The notes under the pieces: model-generated
Database searches by the model: none
What the model was told of the DNA's origin: nothing
What the model saw: only the letters and a program-made list of their open reading frames with translations
Program-made: the position numbers and the translations under genes
Assembly (NCBI GenBank): GCA_024372495.1
Contig: CP099977.1
Location: 2,666,001-2,730,000 of the forward strand
From: Pseudarthrobacter sp. Fe7
GTDB lineage: Bacteria > Actinomycetota > Actinomycetes > Actinomycetales > Micrococcaceae
Direction: 5' to 3'
DNA: 64,000 nt
Part shown: positions 40,768 through 51,017 of the stretch, one piece after another
How the letters are laid out: each line of letters starts with the position of its first letter
Position numbering within the stretch: the stretch's first letter is position 1

Positions 40768-40846
40768 TCATCACTCCTTGAACGTGGTACTTCAACGTCG
40801 GTACAGATTCCGGCCGTCCACGGCTTCGGCCACCCAGCGGTCCGGG

Positions 40847-41050
40847 TTACTGGCCACCCTTTTGGACGAACGCCCGGACGAACTCTTCGGCGTTGGACTC
40901 CAGGACGCCGTCGATCTCGTCGAGAAGGTCGTCCACACCTTCGGTCGATGCCGATGCCTGTGCCTCGGGTGGTGCCGGGGGTGCCTCGGGGATGTCGTCT
41001 TCGACCTGGCTGTCACGTGACTGCGGCTGCTGTTGCTCCTGGCCTGCCAT
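40847..41050 (-). CDS. pup: Prokaryotic ubiquitin-like protein Pup
   Basis: The 67-residue tag protein, disordered and acidic. The C-terminal half (DDLLDEIDGVLESNAEEFVR) is the Mpa-binding coiled-coil region. The end is GGQ, so the terminal Gln must be deamidated to Glu by Dop before ligation. The ATG 41050 (MAGQEQQQPQ) is the normal start. It lies between dop and prcB. Confidence 0.95.
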   Translation of the reverse strand: MAGQEQQQPQSRDSQVEDDIPEAPPAPPEAQASASTEGVDDLLDEIDGVLESNAEEFVRAFVQKGGQ

Positions 41051-41134
41051 TGGTTTCCCTCCTTCTTCCGTCGGTGGATCCGGCGGATCCTCCGATATGC
41101 CCATCCTGCCACGGGACGGGCGTTCCGGCGCGGT

Positions 41135-42808
41135 TTACGCCGCAGGCGGAGTGCTGTTGTGTCCCAGCAGTTCGCCCAGGAACGGACCCGCTTCCCGGTA
41201 GCGATCGAACAACGCTCCGGTCAAGGCTTTGGTTCCCCTGAGGGGCTCCCTGGTGGGCACCCGCTGGAGCCGCCCGTAGCCGGGCACGTCGAAAATGACG
41301 GAGTCCCAGCTTGCGCCCACCACATCCTTGCCGAAGCTGCTGATGCACTTCCCGCGGAAGAAGGCCCGGGTATCGCCAGGGGCTCGGCAACGGCCGCGGC
41401 GATGGCCGAATCGTCAACCACCCTTTGCATCCGGTTCCTGGACAGCAGCCGGTAGTAGAGGCCCTTTTCGGGCCTGATGTCGGACCACTGCAGATCCACC
41501 AGCCCCAGCCGGGCGTCACTCCAGTCCAGGCTGTCGCGTTGGCGGTAGCCGTCCAGCAGGGACAGTTTGGCAAGCCACTCCACGGACGTGGCGGCAGCGG
41601 CCCTGTCACTGTCGAGCTGGGTGAGGACTGAGGCCCACCGTTCCAGGACGTCGTGGGTATGTCCGTCCCCGTCTACCGCGTCACCTACTCCGGTGTCCTG
41701 GGCGAGTTTGGCGGCCGCCTCGTGGTACATCCACTGAAGGTCCAGCGCGGTGACGCGCCTGCCGTCCAGCAGGCGCAGCTTTGCCGTCAGCGAGGTATCG
41801 TGGCTCACCGTCTTGAGCGCCGCCACGGGTTCGTAGACCTCGATTTTGGGCGCCAGCCCCGCTTCGATGAGGCTGAGGACCAGGGCTGTGGTGCCGAACT
41901 TAAGGTAGTTGGAGACCTGGCTGAGGTTGGCGTCGCCGATGATCACGTGCAGGCGACGGTACTTGTCGGCTGTGGAATGCGGCTCGTCCCTGGTGTTGAT
42001 GATGGGCCGGCGGATGGTGGTTTCGAGGCCCACTTCGGCTTCGAAGAAGTCGGCCCGCTGGCTGACCTGGAAACCCGGAGTGGAACTGTCCTGCCCTATC
42101 CCCAGCCGGCCGGCTCCGCAGACCACCTGGCGGCTGACGAAAAACGGAGTCAGCCCGCGCACGATGTCCCCAAACGGCACGGACCGCGGCATGAGGTAGT
42201 TCTCGTGCGAACCGTACGAAACCGACTTGTTGTCAGTGTTGTTCTTGTAGAGGTTCACCGGTGGAAGGGCCGGGTCCACGGCCAGCCGGCGCACTGCTGC
42301 CAGGCCCACCAAGTCACCGGCTGCATCCCAGGTCACCGCGTCCCGGGGGTTGGTGACCTCTGGGCTTGAGTACTCGGGGTGGGCGTGGTCGACGTACAGC
42401 CGCGCCCCGTTTCCCAGGACCATGTTCATCAGGAGGGTCCCGGATTCGTCCTGCCCGTCGAGTTCCAGGCTCCTCGCGGCCATAAGCCAGGGCCACCGCC
42501 TCTGCGTCGAGCACCGGCGGCTGGTCGGTCAGCTGGGAGGGGTGTGCGGCGCCCCGGTCCACGGTCCAGCCCCTGGCATCGTGCAGCGGCTCCTCGTCCG
42601 TGTAGTCCCAGCGGGTCTCGGCCCCGCCGGCCGCCCGCTGGCGGGTGACCTGCGCATAGGCCTGGACGACGCGGGCACTCATCATCGTGGCGTTGGCGGA
42701 AGGGGCGGACGGAGAGTGGATGCCGTACTCGGTTTCGGCCCCCATAACCCGCATGGCCCCGCCGGCGGGGAGGGCTTCCCCGGCGGCGGATCCCTGAGCA
42801 CCCGTCAC
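41135..42808 (-). CDS. dop: Pup deamidase/depupylase Dop, two frameshifts
   Basis: Converts the Pup C-terminal Gln to Glu and removes Pup from substrates. It is a PafA homologue of 557 residues after correction. Motifs are [14 protein letters not shown] (ATP/Mg), [11 protein letters not shown] and [21 protein letters not shown]. An extra G at 42478/42479 (TCCAGGCTCC) splits GREE from LELDGQDES. One G is missing at 41368-41370, splitting EPLAIP from RAFFRGKC. The GTG 42808 overlaps the arc stop by 4 bases; ATG 42754 is an alternative start. Confidence 0.92.
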
Positions 42809-44557
42809 AGATACTGTCCTGTGGTGGGCATGGTCTCGATGGATTTGCCGGGCTCCTGGCCGGCCTTGCCCTGGACGATGGTGCGGATGTAGGTGATCCG
42901 TTCGCCCTTCTTTCCGGAGATACGTGCCCAGTCGTCAGGGTTGGTGGTGTTGGGCATGTCTTCGTGCTCGCGGAACTCGTCCACCACGGCGCGCAGCAGG
43001 TGCTCGATCCGGAGCCCCTTCTGGTGCGACGTCAGCAGGTCCTTGATGGCGTACTTCTTGGCCCGGTCCACCACATTCTGCACCACCGCGCCGGAGTTGA
43101 AGTCCTTGAAGTACAGCATCTCGGTGTCACCGTTGGCATAGGTGACCTCCAGGAATTCGTTGGACTTTTCCGTGGAGTACATGGCCTCCACGGTGCGCTG
43201 GACCATGGCGTCAACGGTGGCCTGGACATCACCATTGTGTTCGGCCAGGTCCGACTCGTGGAACGGCAGGTCAGGTGTGATGTATTTGTTGAAGATGTCA
43301 GCCGCGGCTTCCGCATCAGGCCGCTGGATCTTGACCTTTACGTCCAACCGGCCGGGCCGGAGGATGGCGGGGTCGATCATGTCTTCGCGGTTGGACGCCC
43401 CGATGACGATCACATTGTCCAGGCGCTCCACGCCGTCTATCTCGCTGAGGAGCCTGGGGCACGATGGTGGTTTCGACGTCGGACGAGATGCCGGTGCCGC
43501 GGGTGCGGAACAGCGAGTCCATTTCGTCGAAGAACACCACGACGGGGCTGCCATCGGATGCCTTCTCACGGGCGCGCGAGAAGATGAGGCGGATGTGCCG
43601 CTCGGTCTCACCCACGTACTTGTCAAGGAGTTCGGGTCCCTTGATGTTCAGGAAATAGCTCTTCAGGTCCACGTTCCCGGACCGCTCCGCGGCGCGGGCG
43701 GCAAGGGAGTTGGCAACGGCCTTGGCGATGAGTGTCTTGCCGCAGCCGGGGGCCCGTACAAGAGAATGCCTTTGGGGGCTTTGAGGCCATGCTCGCGGTA
43801 GAGGTCCGGGTGCAGGAAGGGCAGTTCCACGGCGTCCCTGATCTGTTCGATCTGGGGCCCAAGGCCGCCAATGTCCTCGTAGGTGATGTCCGGGACTTCC
43901 TCGAGGACCAGGTTCTCCACCTCAGAGCGGGGCACCTTCTCCAGCGCGTAGCCGGTCCGAGAATCCACGGAAAGGGCGTCGCCAACCCTGAGTTTCTCGG
44001 AAAGGAGGGCACCGGAAAGCCGCACCACGCGTTCTTCGTCCGCGCGGCCCACAACCAGCGCACGGTCGCGTCCCAGCATTTCCTTCAGGGTGGCCAGGCT
44101 CGCCGGCGCGCTCGTAGCCCAGCCCTGCCACGATCAGGAGTGCTTCGTTCAGCAGCACTTCCTGCCCCGCGGCAAGCTGGTTGATGTTCACCAGCGGACT
44201 GATGCCCACGCGCATCTTCCGGCCCGCATTGAAGATGTCCACCGATTCCTCGGTGGCGGCCTGGCCGCTGTTGCCTGGCGCGGGCTGCCGCTTGGGGTTG
44301 ATCTGGAGAATGGTCCCGAAGCTGTAGGGCGGCTGCCCCTCCTGGTCCAGGGCATTTTTCAGCCGGAGGATCTCTGCCTTTGCCGCCTCAAGCATGCTGA
44401 CCAGCTTGGAGTTGTTCTGCGTTGCCGCTGCCAACTGGCGGTCGATGTGCCTGAGCTTGTCCCGAAGTATGTTGACCTGGCGGTCAGCAACCGAGAGGTC
44501 GTTGGCGGCAGACTGCTCTGCCGGTGTACGTCCGGAGTCCTGGTCTGGTGTCTCCAT
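42805..44557 (-). CDS. arc: Proteasome-activating AAA+ ATPase (Mpa/ARC), three frameshifts
   Basis: The hexameric unfoldase that feeds pupylated proteins to the 20S core. An N-terminal coiled coil (about 25-75), two OB folds and one AAA domain are seen. After correction the AAA domain has Walker A GPPGCGKT, Walker [12 protein letters not shown] and sensor/Arg-finger region ILRPGRLD. The end GQYL docks into the alpha-ring. Frame breaks: extra base at 44097/44098 (ERAGE-LATLKE), one G missing at 43748-43752 (GPP-GCGK) and extra base at 43453/43454 (IVPQ-LLSEIDG). Corrected length is 583 residues. It is essential to the pathway encoded around it. Confidence 0.93.
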
Positions 44558-44639
44558 GATGTATCAGCCCCTTCCTGCGCTTCTCTTAAGACATTAGTCC
44601 CAAGAGGCCGGGTAGGGATGGAGACTCCCGAAATGTGGA

Positions 44640-45704
44640 CTAGTTCGTAACCTCGGGGTCGTCCACGACGTTGGTCCCGGCGATGGCGTCACGGGCGGCG
44701 CGCCGGAGTTTCTTGTCCGACACGGCGCGCTCCCCTACCGCGCCGGGCGTCCAGGCGTTGACGTCCTCTTCGTTGAACTCGGTCTTGGACGGGCGCCGTT
44801 TGACCGAGATGCCGGTCACGCCGTCTGCCAGCCGCCGGGTGACCAGCAGGAAGCCGGTGTGTGCCACCATTCGGTGGTCCGGGCGCACGGCCAGGCCTTC
44901 GAGGTGCCAGCCGCGGACCATGGACTCCCAGGCGTCGGGCTCGGTGAAGCGGCCGTCCGCGCGGATGGCTTCCGCCGTGCGGGAGAGCTGGGTGACCGTG
45001 GCCACATAGTTGATCCAGACACCACCGGGGGCAAGGACTGTGGCGACGGCGTCAAGGCACTCCCAGGGTGCCAGCATGTCCAGGACCACGCGGTCAACGG
45101 AACCGGGCTCCTCGGACTTGACCACTTCCTCCTGGAAGTCCCCGAGGGAGATCTGCCAGGCAGGGTGCGGGCCGCCGAAGATCGTTTCCACATTGCCGCG
45201 GGCGATGTCCGCGAATTCCTCGCGCCGTTCAAAGGAGTGCAGGTAGCCGTTGTCGCCCACCGCGCGGAGCAGGGAGATGGAAAGGGCTCCAGAACCCACG
45301 CCGGCTTCCACGACGCGTGCGCCCGGGAAGATGTCCGCCATGGTGACAATCTGGCCGGCGTCCTTGGGATAGACGACGGCGGCGCCACGCGGCATGGAGA
45401 GCACGAAGTCGGAAAGCAGGGGGCGGAGGGTCTGGTACTGCTGTCCCACGTTGTTCACCACCACCGAGCCGTCAACCTTGCCGATGATTTCGTCGTGGTT
45501 CAGGAAGCCGCGGTGAGTGTGGAATGCGCCGCCGCGTTCCAGCGTGACAGTGTTCATGCGCCCACGTTCGTCAGTGAGCTGGACGCGTTCGCCCTCACGG
45601 AAAGGGCCCCGGCGACGGGCAGCGCCCACCGGCTGCGAGCCGCTGGCGGCAACACCGGTTTGCGCTGCTCCCTGGGCGGCGTTGACGGCAGTTTCGCTGC
45701 TCAT
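44640..45704 (-). CDS. trmI: tRNA (adenine-58-N1)-methyltransferase TrmI
   Basis: Methylates A58 in the T-loop of tRNAs. The 354-residue product has the N-terminal beta domain (FREGERVQLTDERGRMNTVTL) and the Rossmann domain (GARVVEAGVGSGALSISLL as motif I, VDRVVLDMLAPWE). The C-terminal extension of ~70 residues is typical of actinobacteria. Its place directly upstream of arc-dop-pup is conserved in the group. The frame is intact. Confidence 0.92.
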   Translation of the reverse strand: MSSETAVNAAQGAAQTGVAASGSQPVGAARRRGPFREGERVQLTDERGRMNTVTLERGGAFHTHRGFLNHDEIIGKVDGSVVVNNVGQQYQTLRPLLSDFVLSMPRGAAVVYPKDAGQIVTMADIFPGARVVEAGVGSGALSISLLRAVGDNGYLHSFERREEFADIARGNVETIFGGPHPAWQISLGDFQEEVVKSEEPGSVDRVVLDMLAPWECLDAVATVLAPGGVWINYVATVTQLSRTAEAIRADGRFTEPDAWESMVRGWHLEGLAVRPDHRMVAHTGFLLVTRRLADGVTGISVKRRPSKTEFNEEDVNAWTPGAVGERAVSDKKLRRAARDAIAGTNVVDDPEVTN

Positions 45705-45803
45705 GATTTTTCCTCGCTCCTGTAAACCTGTTGTGCCGCGGCCGGACGGTCCTCGCGGACGTTGTTGGCTTTATGGGCGGCATTGCACGACCGGCAGGTA
45801 ACT

Positions 45804-46982
45804 CTACCGGTTCTGGCCCTGCGGGTGCCTATCGTTGCGCTGGCGCTTACCGGTGATGGTTGCGAGGACAGCCTCCTGCGTGAGCAGCCCGGTGACTGTT
45901 CCGTTGTGGTCCACAACAGCGTAGTGGCGTCCCTCAAGCTGGGAAAGGAACTGGATCAGCTCCTGGCCCTTGGACCACTCGGGAATGTAGGCGCCGGCCG
46001 CCAGGGGAAACGAAACGGCGGTAACCGGCGTCGTATCCCGCACGGCAGCGGGGACCGCCGCCAGGGCGGCCGGGTCAACCACGCCCTGCGGCCGTCCGTC
46101 CGGGCCGCAAACCACCACTGACTTTGTTCCTCCTTCGGCCAGGATGAGGGCATCGCGGACGCTGCCGGCGGAGGGAACTCCGGCAGCCGGCGTGGACAAT
46201 GCTGCGGCGCTGACCAGCGGGAGCCGTCCCCGCAACGTGCCCTGCTGGATGGAAGCAGACGCGCCCATCCACAGGAACCCGCCCACCAGGATGGTGATCA
46301 TGGGCAGGCTGAAATCGGGCCGGTCACCGGCAAGGAACGGACGAAGGAGGAACCAGTAGGCAATGGCCAGCACGATGATCCGGCCGCCCCAGCCGGCGGC
46401 TACGGTGCCTTTGGCCTGGCTTCCGGTGGCCTTCCAGACAATGGATTCGACCAGGCGGCCGCCGTCCAGCGGCAGGCCCGGCAGCACGTTGAAGACGCCA
46501 ATGAGGAAATTGGCCCACATGAAGATGTTCGTCAGGATTTCAGCAACGCTTCCCAGGCTGTTGGTGCTGAGCACCAACCAGGCTCCCCCGGCCAGGACGA
46601 AGTTTGCGGCCGGTCCCGCGAGCGCAACCAGCACCGACCGGCCCGGCGACGCGGTGAAGCTTTCAAACTGCGTGTGCCCGCCCCAGAGGTTGAGCACGAT
46701 CTTTTGGGTAGGCCAGGCGTAGATTTTTGCGGTCAGGGCGTGGGCGAGTTCGTGGACGAGGACTGAAATCAGGAGCAGGACGGCGTAGGCAAAGGCCACC
46801 ACGTAGGCGCTCACGCCCAACACCGGATTGTTACTCGCCAGTACGGGCCCGTAGACGATCACGGTGAAGGCAGCAATAACGAACCAGGAATAGGCGAGCA
46901 CGACGGGGACGCCGGCGATGCGGCCCAGTGGGATGCCCTCGCGTCGTGCCTGGGTGCGCGGCCCGGTACCTGGTTCAGGCAA
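45804..46982 (-). CDS. Site-2 protease (M50, Rip3-like) with CBS domains
   Basis: An intramembrane zinc metalloprotease. The active-site HELAH is near residue 78 in a membrane helix and the second motif NVLPGLPLDGGRL near residue 165. About six hydrophobic segments precede a C-terminal CBS pair (SVRDALILAEGGTKSVVVCG and HYAVVDHNGTVTGLLTQEAVL). I set the start at TTG 46982 (LPEPGTGPRTQARREG), 8 bases inside the HAD gene, since AAGGGTG lies just upstream. Raw sequence makes it look fused to the HAD protein, but only because that gene contains two frameshifts. Confidence 0.82.
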   Translation of the reverse strand: MPEPGTGPRTQARREGIPLGRIAGVPVVLAYSWFVIAAFTVIVYGPVLASNNPVLGVSAYVVAFAYAVLLLISVLVHELAHALTAKIYAWPTQKIVLNLWGGHTQFESFTASPGRSVLVALAGPAANFVLAGGAWLVLSTNSLGSVAEILTNIFMWANFLIGVFNVLPGLPLDGGRLVESIVWKATGSQAKGTVAAGWGGRIIVLAIAYWFLLRPFLAGDRPDFSLPMITILVGGFLWMGASASIQQGTLRGRLPLVSAAALSTPAAGVPSAGSVRDALILAEGGTKSVVVCGPDGRPQGVVDPAALAAVPAAVRDTTPVTAVSFPLAAGAYIPEWSKGQELIQFLSQLEGRHYAVVDHNGTVTGLLTQEAVLATITGKRQRNDRHPQGQNR

Positions 46983-47708
46983 GGGAAACACCCTTGGAAG
47001 TGGCAGCCGCGCCCGTTGAATCCGTCGCCGGGAGCAGCGCTTCCAGGCTCCATGAGGCTTCGCCCGGAGAGGGAGTCCCAAAGGGCGTAGCTGTGGTGGT
47101 CCGGCAGCGGAACGATGTGCGGGACGGCCACGGTTGCAACGCCGGAGGCCACGGCCGCCGCCACGCCCGGTACCGAGTCCTCGAGGGCTACGCAGTGGTG
47201 GATTCCGAGATCGGGATCCCGCTCCTGCAGCAGGCTCCACCGCGGTCAGGTACGCCTCCGGGTGCGGCTTGCCCTGGCTCACGGTGTCACCGGTTACTAC
47301 GACTTCGAAGTACGGCCGGGGAAGGTTTGCCACCACCTCGCGGGCCAAGGGCCCCTCGGACATAGTGACCAGGGCGCAGCGCACGCCGGCAAGGTGCAGT
47401 TCCTCGAGGAGTTCGCGGGCACCCGGCCGCCACGGCACCTGCTCCTGGACGCTGCTGATGACCTGGGCAGTCAGGGAGTCGATGATTTCCCGGATTCCAA
47501 GCTCGACGCCGGCCTGTTGGAGCAGGCCCGCGGAAAACGTCAGCGACTGGCCAACCAGCTGCATGGCCTGGTCGTGGCTCCACGTCCCGCCATGTGCCTC
47601 CACCAGAGCGTGCTCCGCCGCGATCCAGTACGGCTCGGTGTCCACGATGGTCCCGTCCATGTCCCAAAGGACGGCTTTGAGCGGGGAAGTGGCGGCAGGA
47701 TTCGGCAT
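46975..47708 (-). CDS. HAD-superfamily phosphatase (beta-phosphoglucomutase-like), two frameshifts
   Basis: A haloacid-dehalogenase-fold phosphohydrolase. Motif I is WDMDGTIVDTEP, motif II LVTMSEGP, then GKPHPEAY (Lys) and, after correction, ALEDSVPGVAAAVASG (acidic motif IV). Two extra bases, at 47233/47234 (GAGCCTGCTG) and 47046/47047 (GAGCCTGGAA), shift the frame. Removing both gives 243 residues ending SKGVSLA. The downstream M50 gene overlaps its stop. Substrate unknown. Confidence 0.85.
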
Positions 47709-47859
47709 ACCGCCAGTCTACGGGGCATGGCTGGGCGGAGGCTGTGGGCTACGCCCTTGGCGAATATGGCACAGGCAAGGGCCCTTTTGTACCGGTTGCC
47801 GGGGATTTGCAGCGCTTCATTCCATGCGCGGGCAAGCTCCTTGGACGTAGGGTGAAGAA

Positions 47860-48765
47860 ATGAATAGCTTCGAGGGAGACACCGCCGAACAGGGTGCCGG
47901 ACCCGAGCGGGAACGGTTCCTGCAGCCAGTGGCTGACGGACAGCGCGTAACTGTAATGCTTGCCGCTTTTGAAGGGTGGAACGACGCCGGAGAAGCGGCC
48001 AGCGATTCGCTGCGGTACCTGAACAAGTTGTGGGGCGGCAAGAAAGTCGCTTCCATCGATGCCGACGAGTACTACGACTTCCAGTTCACGCGGCCCACGG
48101 TGCGCAGGAACGCTGCCGGTGAGCGCAAAATCAAATGGCCTTCCACTCGGATCTACAAGGCCAGCGCACCCAACTCCAACGTGGACGTCATCTTTGTGCA
48201 GGGGACGGAGCCGTCCTACAAGTGGCGGGCCTACACTGCGGAACTGCTGGTCCATGCCGAAGCGCTGAACGTCGACTACGTGGTGCTCGTAGGCGCACTG
48301 CTGGCGGACGTCCCGCACAGCCGCCCCATCCCGGTGAGCACATCGTCGGATGACGCTCCGCTCCGGGAGCGGATGAACCTGGAAGCGTCACAATACGAAG
48401 GTCCCGTCGGCATTGTGGGCGTCCTCTCCGAAGTGGCGCTGCTCGCAGGAATTCCTGCCGTGTCGCTGTGGGCCGCCGTGCCGCACTATGTGGCCCAGGC
48501 GCCCTCCCCCAAGGCCCAGCTTGCCCTCCTGCACCGCATCGAGGAGCTGCTGCAGGTGCCACTGGATACCCATGAGCTGGCGGAGGAAGCGGACGCGTGG
48601 GAGCGCGGCGTAGACGAACTTGCCACCGAAGACCCGGAGATTGCTGCCTACGTGCGGCAACTGGAGGAAGCCAAGGACACCGCCGACCTCCCGGAAGCCA
48701 GCGGGGAATCGATCGCGCGCGAATTTGAGCGCTACCTCAAGCGGCGGGGCCAGGACAGGCCCTGA
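47860..48765 (+). CDS. PAC2 family protein (proteasome-assembly-chaperone-like)
   Basis: A 301-residue PAC2-fold protein. Family features are VMLAAFEGWNDAGEAASDSLRYL near residue 32, VDVIFVQGTEPSYKWRAY and the GLPAVSLWAAVPHYVA motif near the middle. The family is named for eukaryotic proteasome assembly chaperones; in actinobacteria the role is not established. It lies divergent from the HAD gene, next to the Pup-proteasome run. The frame is intact. The ATG 47860 is the only good start. Confidence 0.88.
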   Translation: MNSFEGDTAEQGAGPERERFLQPVADGQRVTVMLAAFEGWNDAGEAASDSLRYLNKLWGGKKVASIDADEYYDFQFTRPTVRRNAAGERKIKWPSTRIYKASAPNSNVDVIFVQGTEPSYKWRAYTAELLVHAEALNVDYVVLVGALLADVPHSRPIPVSTSSDDAPLRERMNLEASQYEGPVGIVGVLSEVALLAGIPAVSLWAAVPHYVAQAPSPKAQLALLHRIEELLQVPLDTHELAEEADAWERGVDELATEDPEIAAYVRQLEEAKDTADLPEASGESIAREFERYLKRRGQDRP

Positions 48766-48774
48766 CGTTACCTG

Positions 48775-48816
48775 GACGGGGGCCTGGCCGGGAGGATTCC
48801 CGGCCAGGCCCCCGTC
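48775..48816. terminator. Bidirectional terminator between the PAC2 gene and mshC
   Basis: GACGGGGGCCTGGCCGGGA and its complement form a 19-base stem with a 4-base loop, then TTTG. It lies between convergent genes. Confidence 0.9.
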
Positions 48817-48839
48817 TTTGTCCGCCCGGAGCGGCAGCC

Positions 48840-50117
48840 TTAGAGCCGGATGCCCAGGAGCGCGTCCACCGCATCCTTGACCAGGGCGCCGTCAGCGGGA
48901 CTGGCGGCAGCACCGCCGTCGTTCGCGGTCCGTGCCCAGCGCGAGACGGCTGCAACTGCAGCCGGGGCATTCAGGTCTGCGGCCAACGCTTCCCGCATCT
49001 CTGCCAGCAGGGCCTGGCCCGAACCCTCGGGAGCGTGCTCGAGTGCCTTCCGCCATGCCGCCAGGTCTGCCTTGGCTGCCGTGAAGCCCTCATCCGTCCA
49101 GGACCAATCCGAACGGTAGTGGTGGGCCAGGATGGCCAGCCGGATTGCTGCCGGGTCTTCACCGGCTGCGCGAAGCCGGGACACCAGCACAAGGTTGCCC
49201 TTGGACTTGCTCATCTTTTCCCCGTCGAGCCCCACCATGCCGGCGTGGGCGTAGTGCCGGGCAAGCGGCACTCCTGCCAGGGAGTAGGCGTGGCCGGCGC
49301 CCATCTCGTGGTGCGGGAAGATAAGGTCCGATCCCCCACCCTGGACGGTGAAGGGCGACGGCAGGTACTTCTGGGCGATGACAGTGCATTCGATGTGCCA
49401 GCCCGGCCTGCCCGCGCCGAGGCTTCCACCGGGCCAGCTGGGCTCGCCGGGCCGTTCCACCCGCCAGAGCAGTGGGTCAAGGGCCTGCCGTTTCCCCGCA
49501 CGGCCAGGGTCTCCGCCACGCTCGGCGAAAAGCTCCAGCATGGCGCTTTCGCCCAGGTGGGAAATGCAGCCCAGCGCCCAGGCGCCAGGTGCTGTTGACT
49601 GCTTGCCGGCCGCCTCGACGTCGTAATAGACATCTCCGTCGGGTTCACCGTTGACCCCGGCAACCCTGTACGCCAGCCCCATGCTGACCAGCCGTTCCAC
49701 CTCGGGGGCAATCAGGCCGATGGACTCGACGGCGCCAACATAGTGGTCGGGCGCCAGGACGTTGAGCGCCTCCATGTCGGTCTGGAAGAGCTCCACCTGT
49801 TCGGCGGCAAGGTCCCGCCAATCGACGCCGGTGGCGGTGGCGCGCTCAAGCAGGGGGTCGTCCACGTCGGTGACGTTCTGCACGTAGGAGACGTCGCTGC
49901 CGGCGTCGCGCCAGGCGCGGTTCAGCAGGTCAAAGGCCACATAGCTGGCCGCGTGCCCCATATGGGTTGCGTCGTAGGGAGTGATGCCGCAGACGTACAT
50001 GGACGGCCGGGCCTCCCGTTCCAGCGCCACTTCGCGGCCTGCCGCGGTGTCGAACAGCCGGAGGACGGGCATGTTTCCGGGCAGGGCAGGCACAAGGCGG
50101 GAAGTCCAGGATTTCAC
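48840..50117 (-). CDS. mshC: L-cysteine:GlcN-Ins ligase MshC (mycothiol)
   Basis: Joins cysteine to glucosaminyl-inositol in mycothiol synthesis. A 425-residue class I cysteinyl-tRNA-synthetase paralogue. Signatures are the HIGH-like [10 protein letters not shown], the zinc site WHIECTVIA and [11 protein letters not shown], and KMSKSKGN. The N-terminal [13 protein letters not shown] and the shorter C-terminus without an anticodon-binding domain distinguish MshC from CysS. The frame is intact. It overlaps nothing and follows uppP by 15 bases. Confidence 0.94.
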   Translation of the reverse strand: MKSWTSRLVPALPGNMPVLRLFDTAAGREVALEREARPSMYVCGITPYDATHMGHAASYVAFDLLNRAWRDAGSDVSYVQNVTDVDDPLLERATATGVDWRDLAAEQVELFQTDMEALNVLAPDHYVGAVESIGLIAPEVERLVSMGLAYRVAGVNGEPDGDVYYDVEAAGKQSTAPGAWALGCISHLGESAMLELFAERGGDPGRAGKRQALDPLLWRVERPGEPSWPGGSLGAGRPGWHIECTVIAQKYLPSPFTVQGGGSDLIFPHHEMGAGHAYSLAGVPLARHYAHAGMVGLDGEKMSKSKGNLVLVSRLRAAGEDPAAIRLAILAHHYRSDWSWTDEGFTAAKADLAAWRKALEHAPEGSGQALLAEMREALAADLNAPAAVAAVSRWARTANDGGAAASPADGALVKDAVDALLGIRL

Positions 50118-50132
50118 ATGCCAAGCCTAGTC

Positions 50133-50966
50133 CTAGGCGCTGATGACGCCGAAACCGAGCAGGAGGTACAGGGCCAGTCCCAGGAAGATCCGGTACCAGA
50201 CAAAGACCCGGTAGCTGCGTGTGGATACGAACTTCAGGAACCAGCCGATGATGACGTAGCCCACCACCAATGCGATGAGGGTGGCAAGCGCCGTCTCCGG
50301 CAGGCCGAAGGGTCCGGAGAGCCCTTCCTTGGTGACCACTTTGTACAGCTGATACAGCCCGCTTCCGAAGACCGCTGGAATGGCCAGCAGGAACGAGTAG
50401 CGTGCAGCGGCCTCACGGGTGTAGCCCATCAGCAGGCCTGCGGTGATGGTGCCGCCGGAGCGGGAGACGCCGGGAATGAGGGCCAGCGCCTGCGCCAGGC
50501 CGTACAACATGCCGTGCTTGTAGGTCAGGTGGGCCAGGTCCCGCTTTTGGGCGCCAATCGCGTCCGCCACGGCGAGGATGAGGCCGAAGACAATCAGCAT
50601 GGTGGCCACGATCCACATGCTGCGCAGCACGGACTCGATCTGGTCCTGGAAGAGCAGCCCCAACACGATGATGGGCAGGCTGCCGAGAATCACCAGCCAG
50701 CCCATGCGGGCGTCAGGGTCCTGCCGCGGCGCTTTGCCGGTGAGGGAGGCCGCCCAGGCTTTGACGATGCGGACGATGTCGCGCCAGAAGAAGATCAGCA
50801 CGGCGGTCTCCGTGCCAAGCTGGGTAATGGCTGTGAAGGCTGCCCCCGGGTCCTGCGCGTTAGGGAGGAACTCCCCCACGATCCGTAGGTGCGCGCTTGA
50901 TGAAATCGGTAGAAATTCGGTCAGTCCCTGCACAAGGCCCAGCAGGGCCGCTTCAAACCAGTTCAC
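50133..50966 (-). CDS. uppP: Undecaprenyl-diphosphate phosphatase (BacA type)
   Basis: Recycles the lipid carrier by dephosphorylating undecaprenyl diphosphate. The 277-residue product begins with [17 protein letters not shown], which carries the catalytic (E/Q)xxxE motif. The second motif [10 protein letters not shown] is near residue 163. About eight membrane helices. Its ATG is divergent from the aldo-keto reductase by 51 bases. With uppS at 2 kb, both carrier steps are in this window. Confidence 0.95.
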   Translation of the reverse strand: MNWFEAALLGLVQGLTEFLPISSSAHLRIVGEFLPNAQDPGAAFTAITQLGTETAVLIFFWRDIVRIVKAWAASLTGKAPRQDPDARMGWLVILGSLPIIVLGLLFQDQIESVLRSMWIVATMLIVFGLILAVADAIGAQKRDLAHLTYKHGMLYGLAQALALIPGVSRSGGTITAGLLMGYTREAAARYSFLLAIPAVFGSGLYQLYKVVTKEGLSGPFGLPETALATLIALVVGYVIIGWFLKFVSTRSYRVFVWYRIFLGLALYLLLGFGVISA

Positions 50967-51017
50967 GCTAAGACCCTACGGCATGGCAGCGCTGCTACTG
51001 CCCGTAAGCTTGCTGCT

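Noticed and set aside
40601..41631. Small plus-strand frames over pup and dop
   Set aside because: No ribosome sites or family similarity; they mirror the Pup-locus coding frames.
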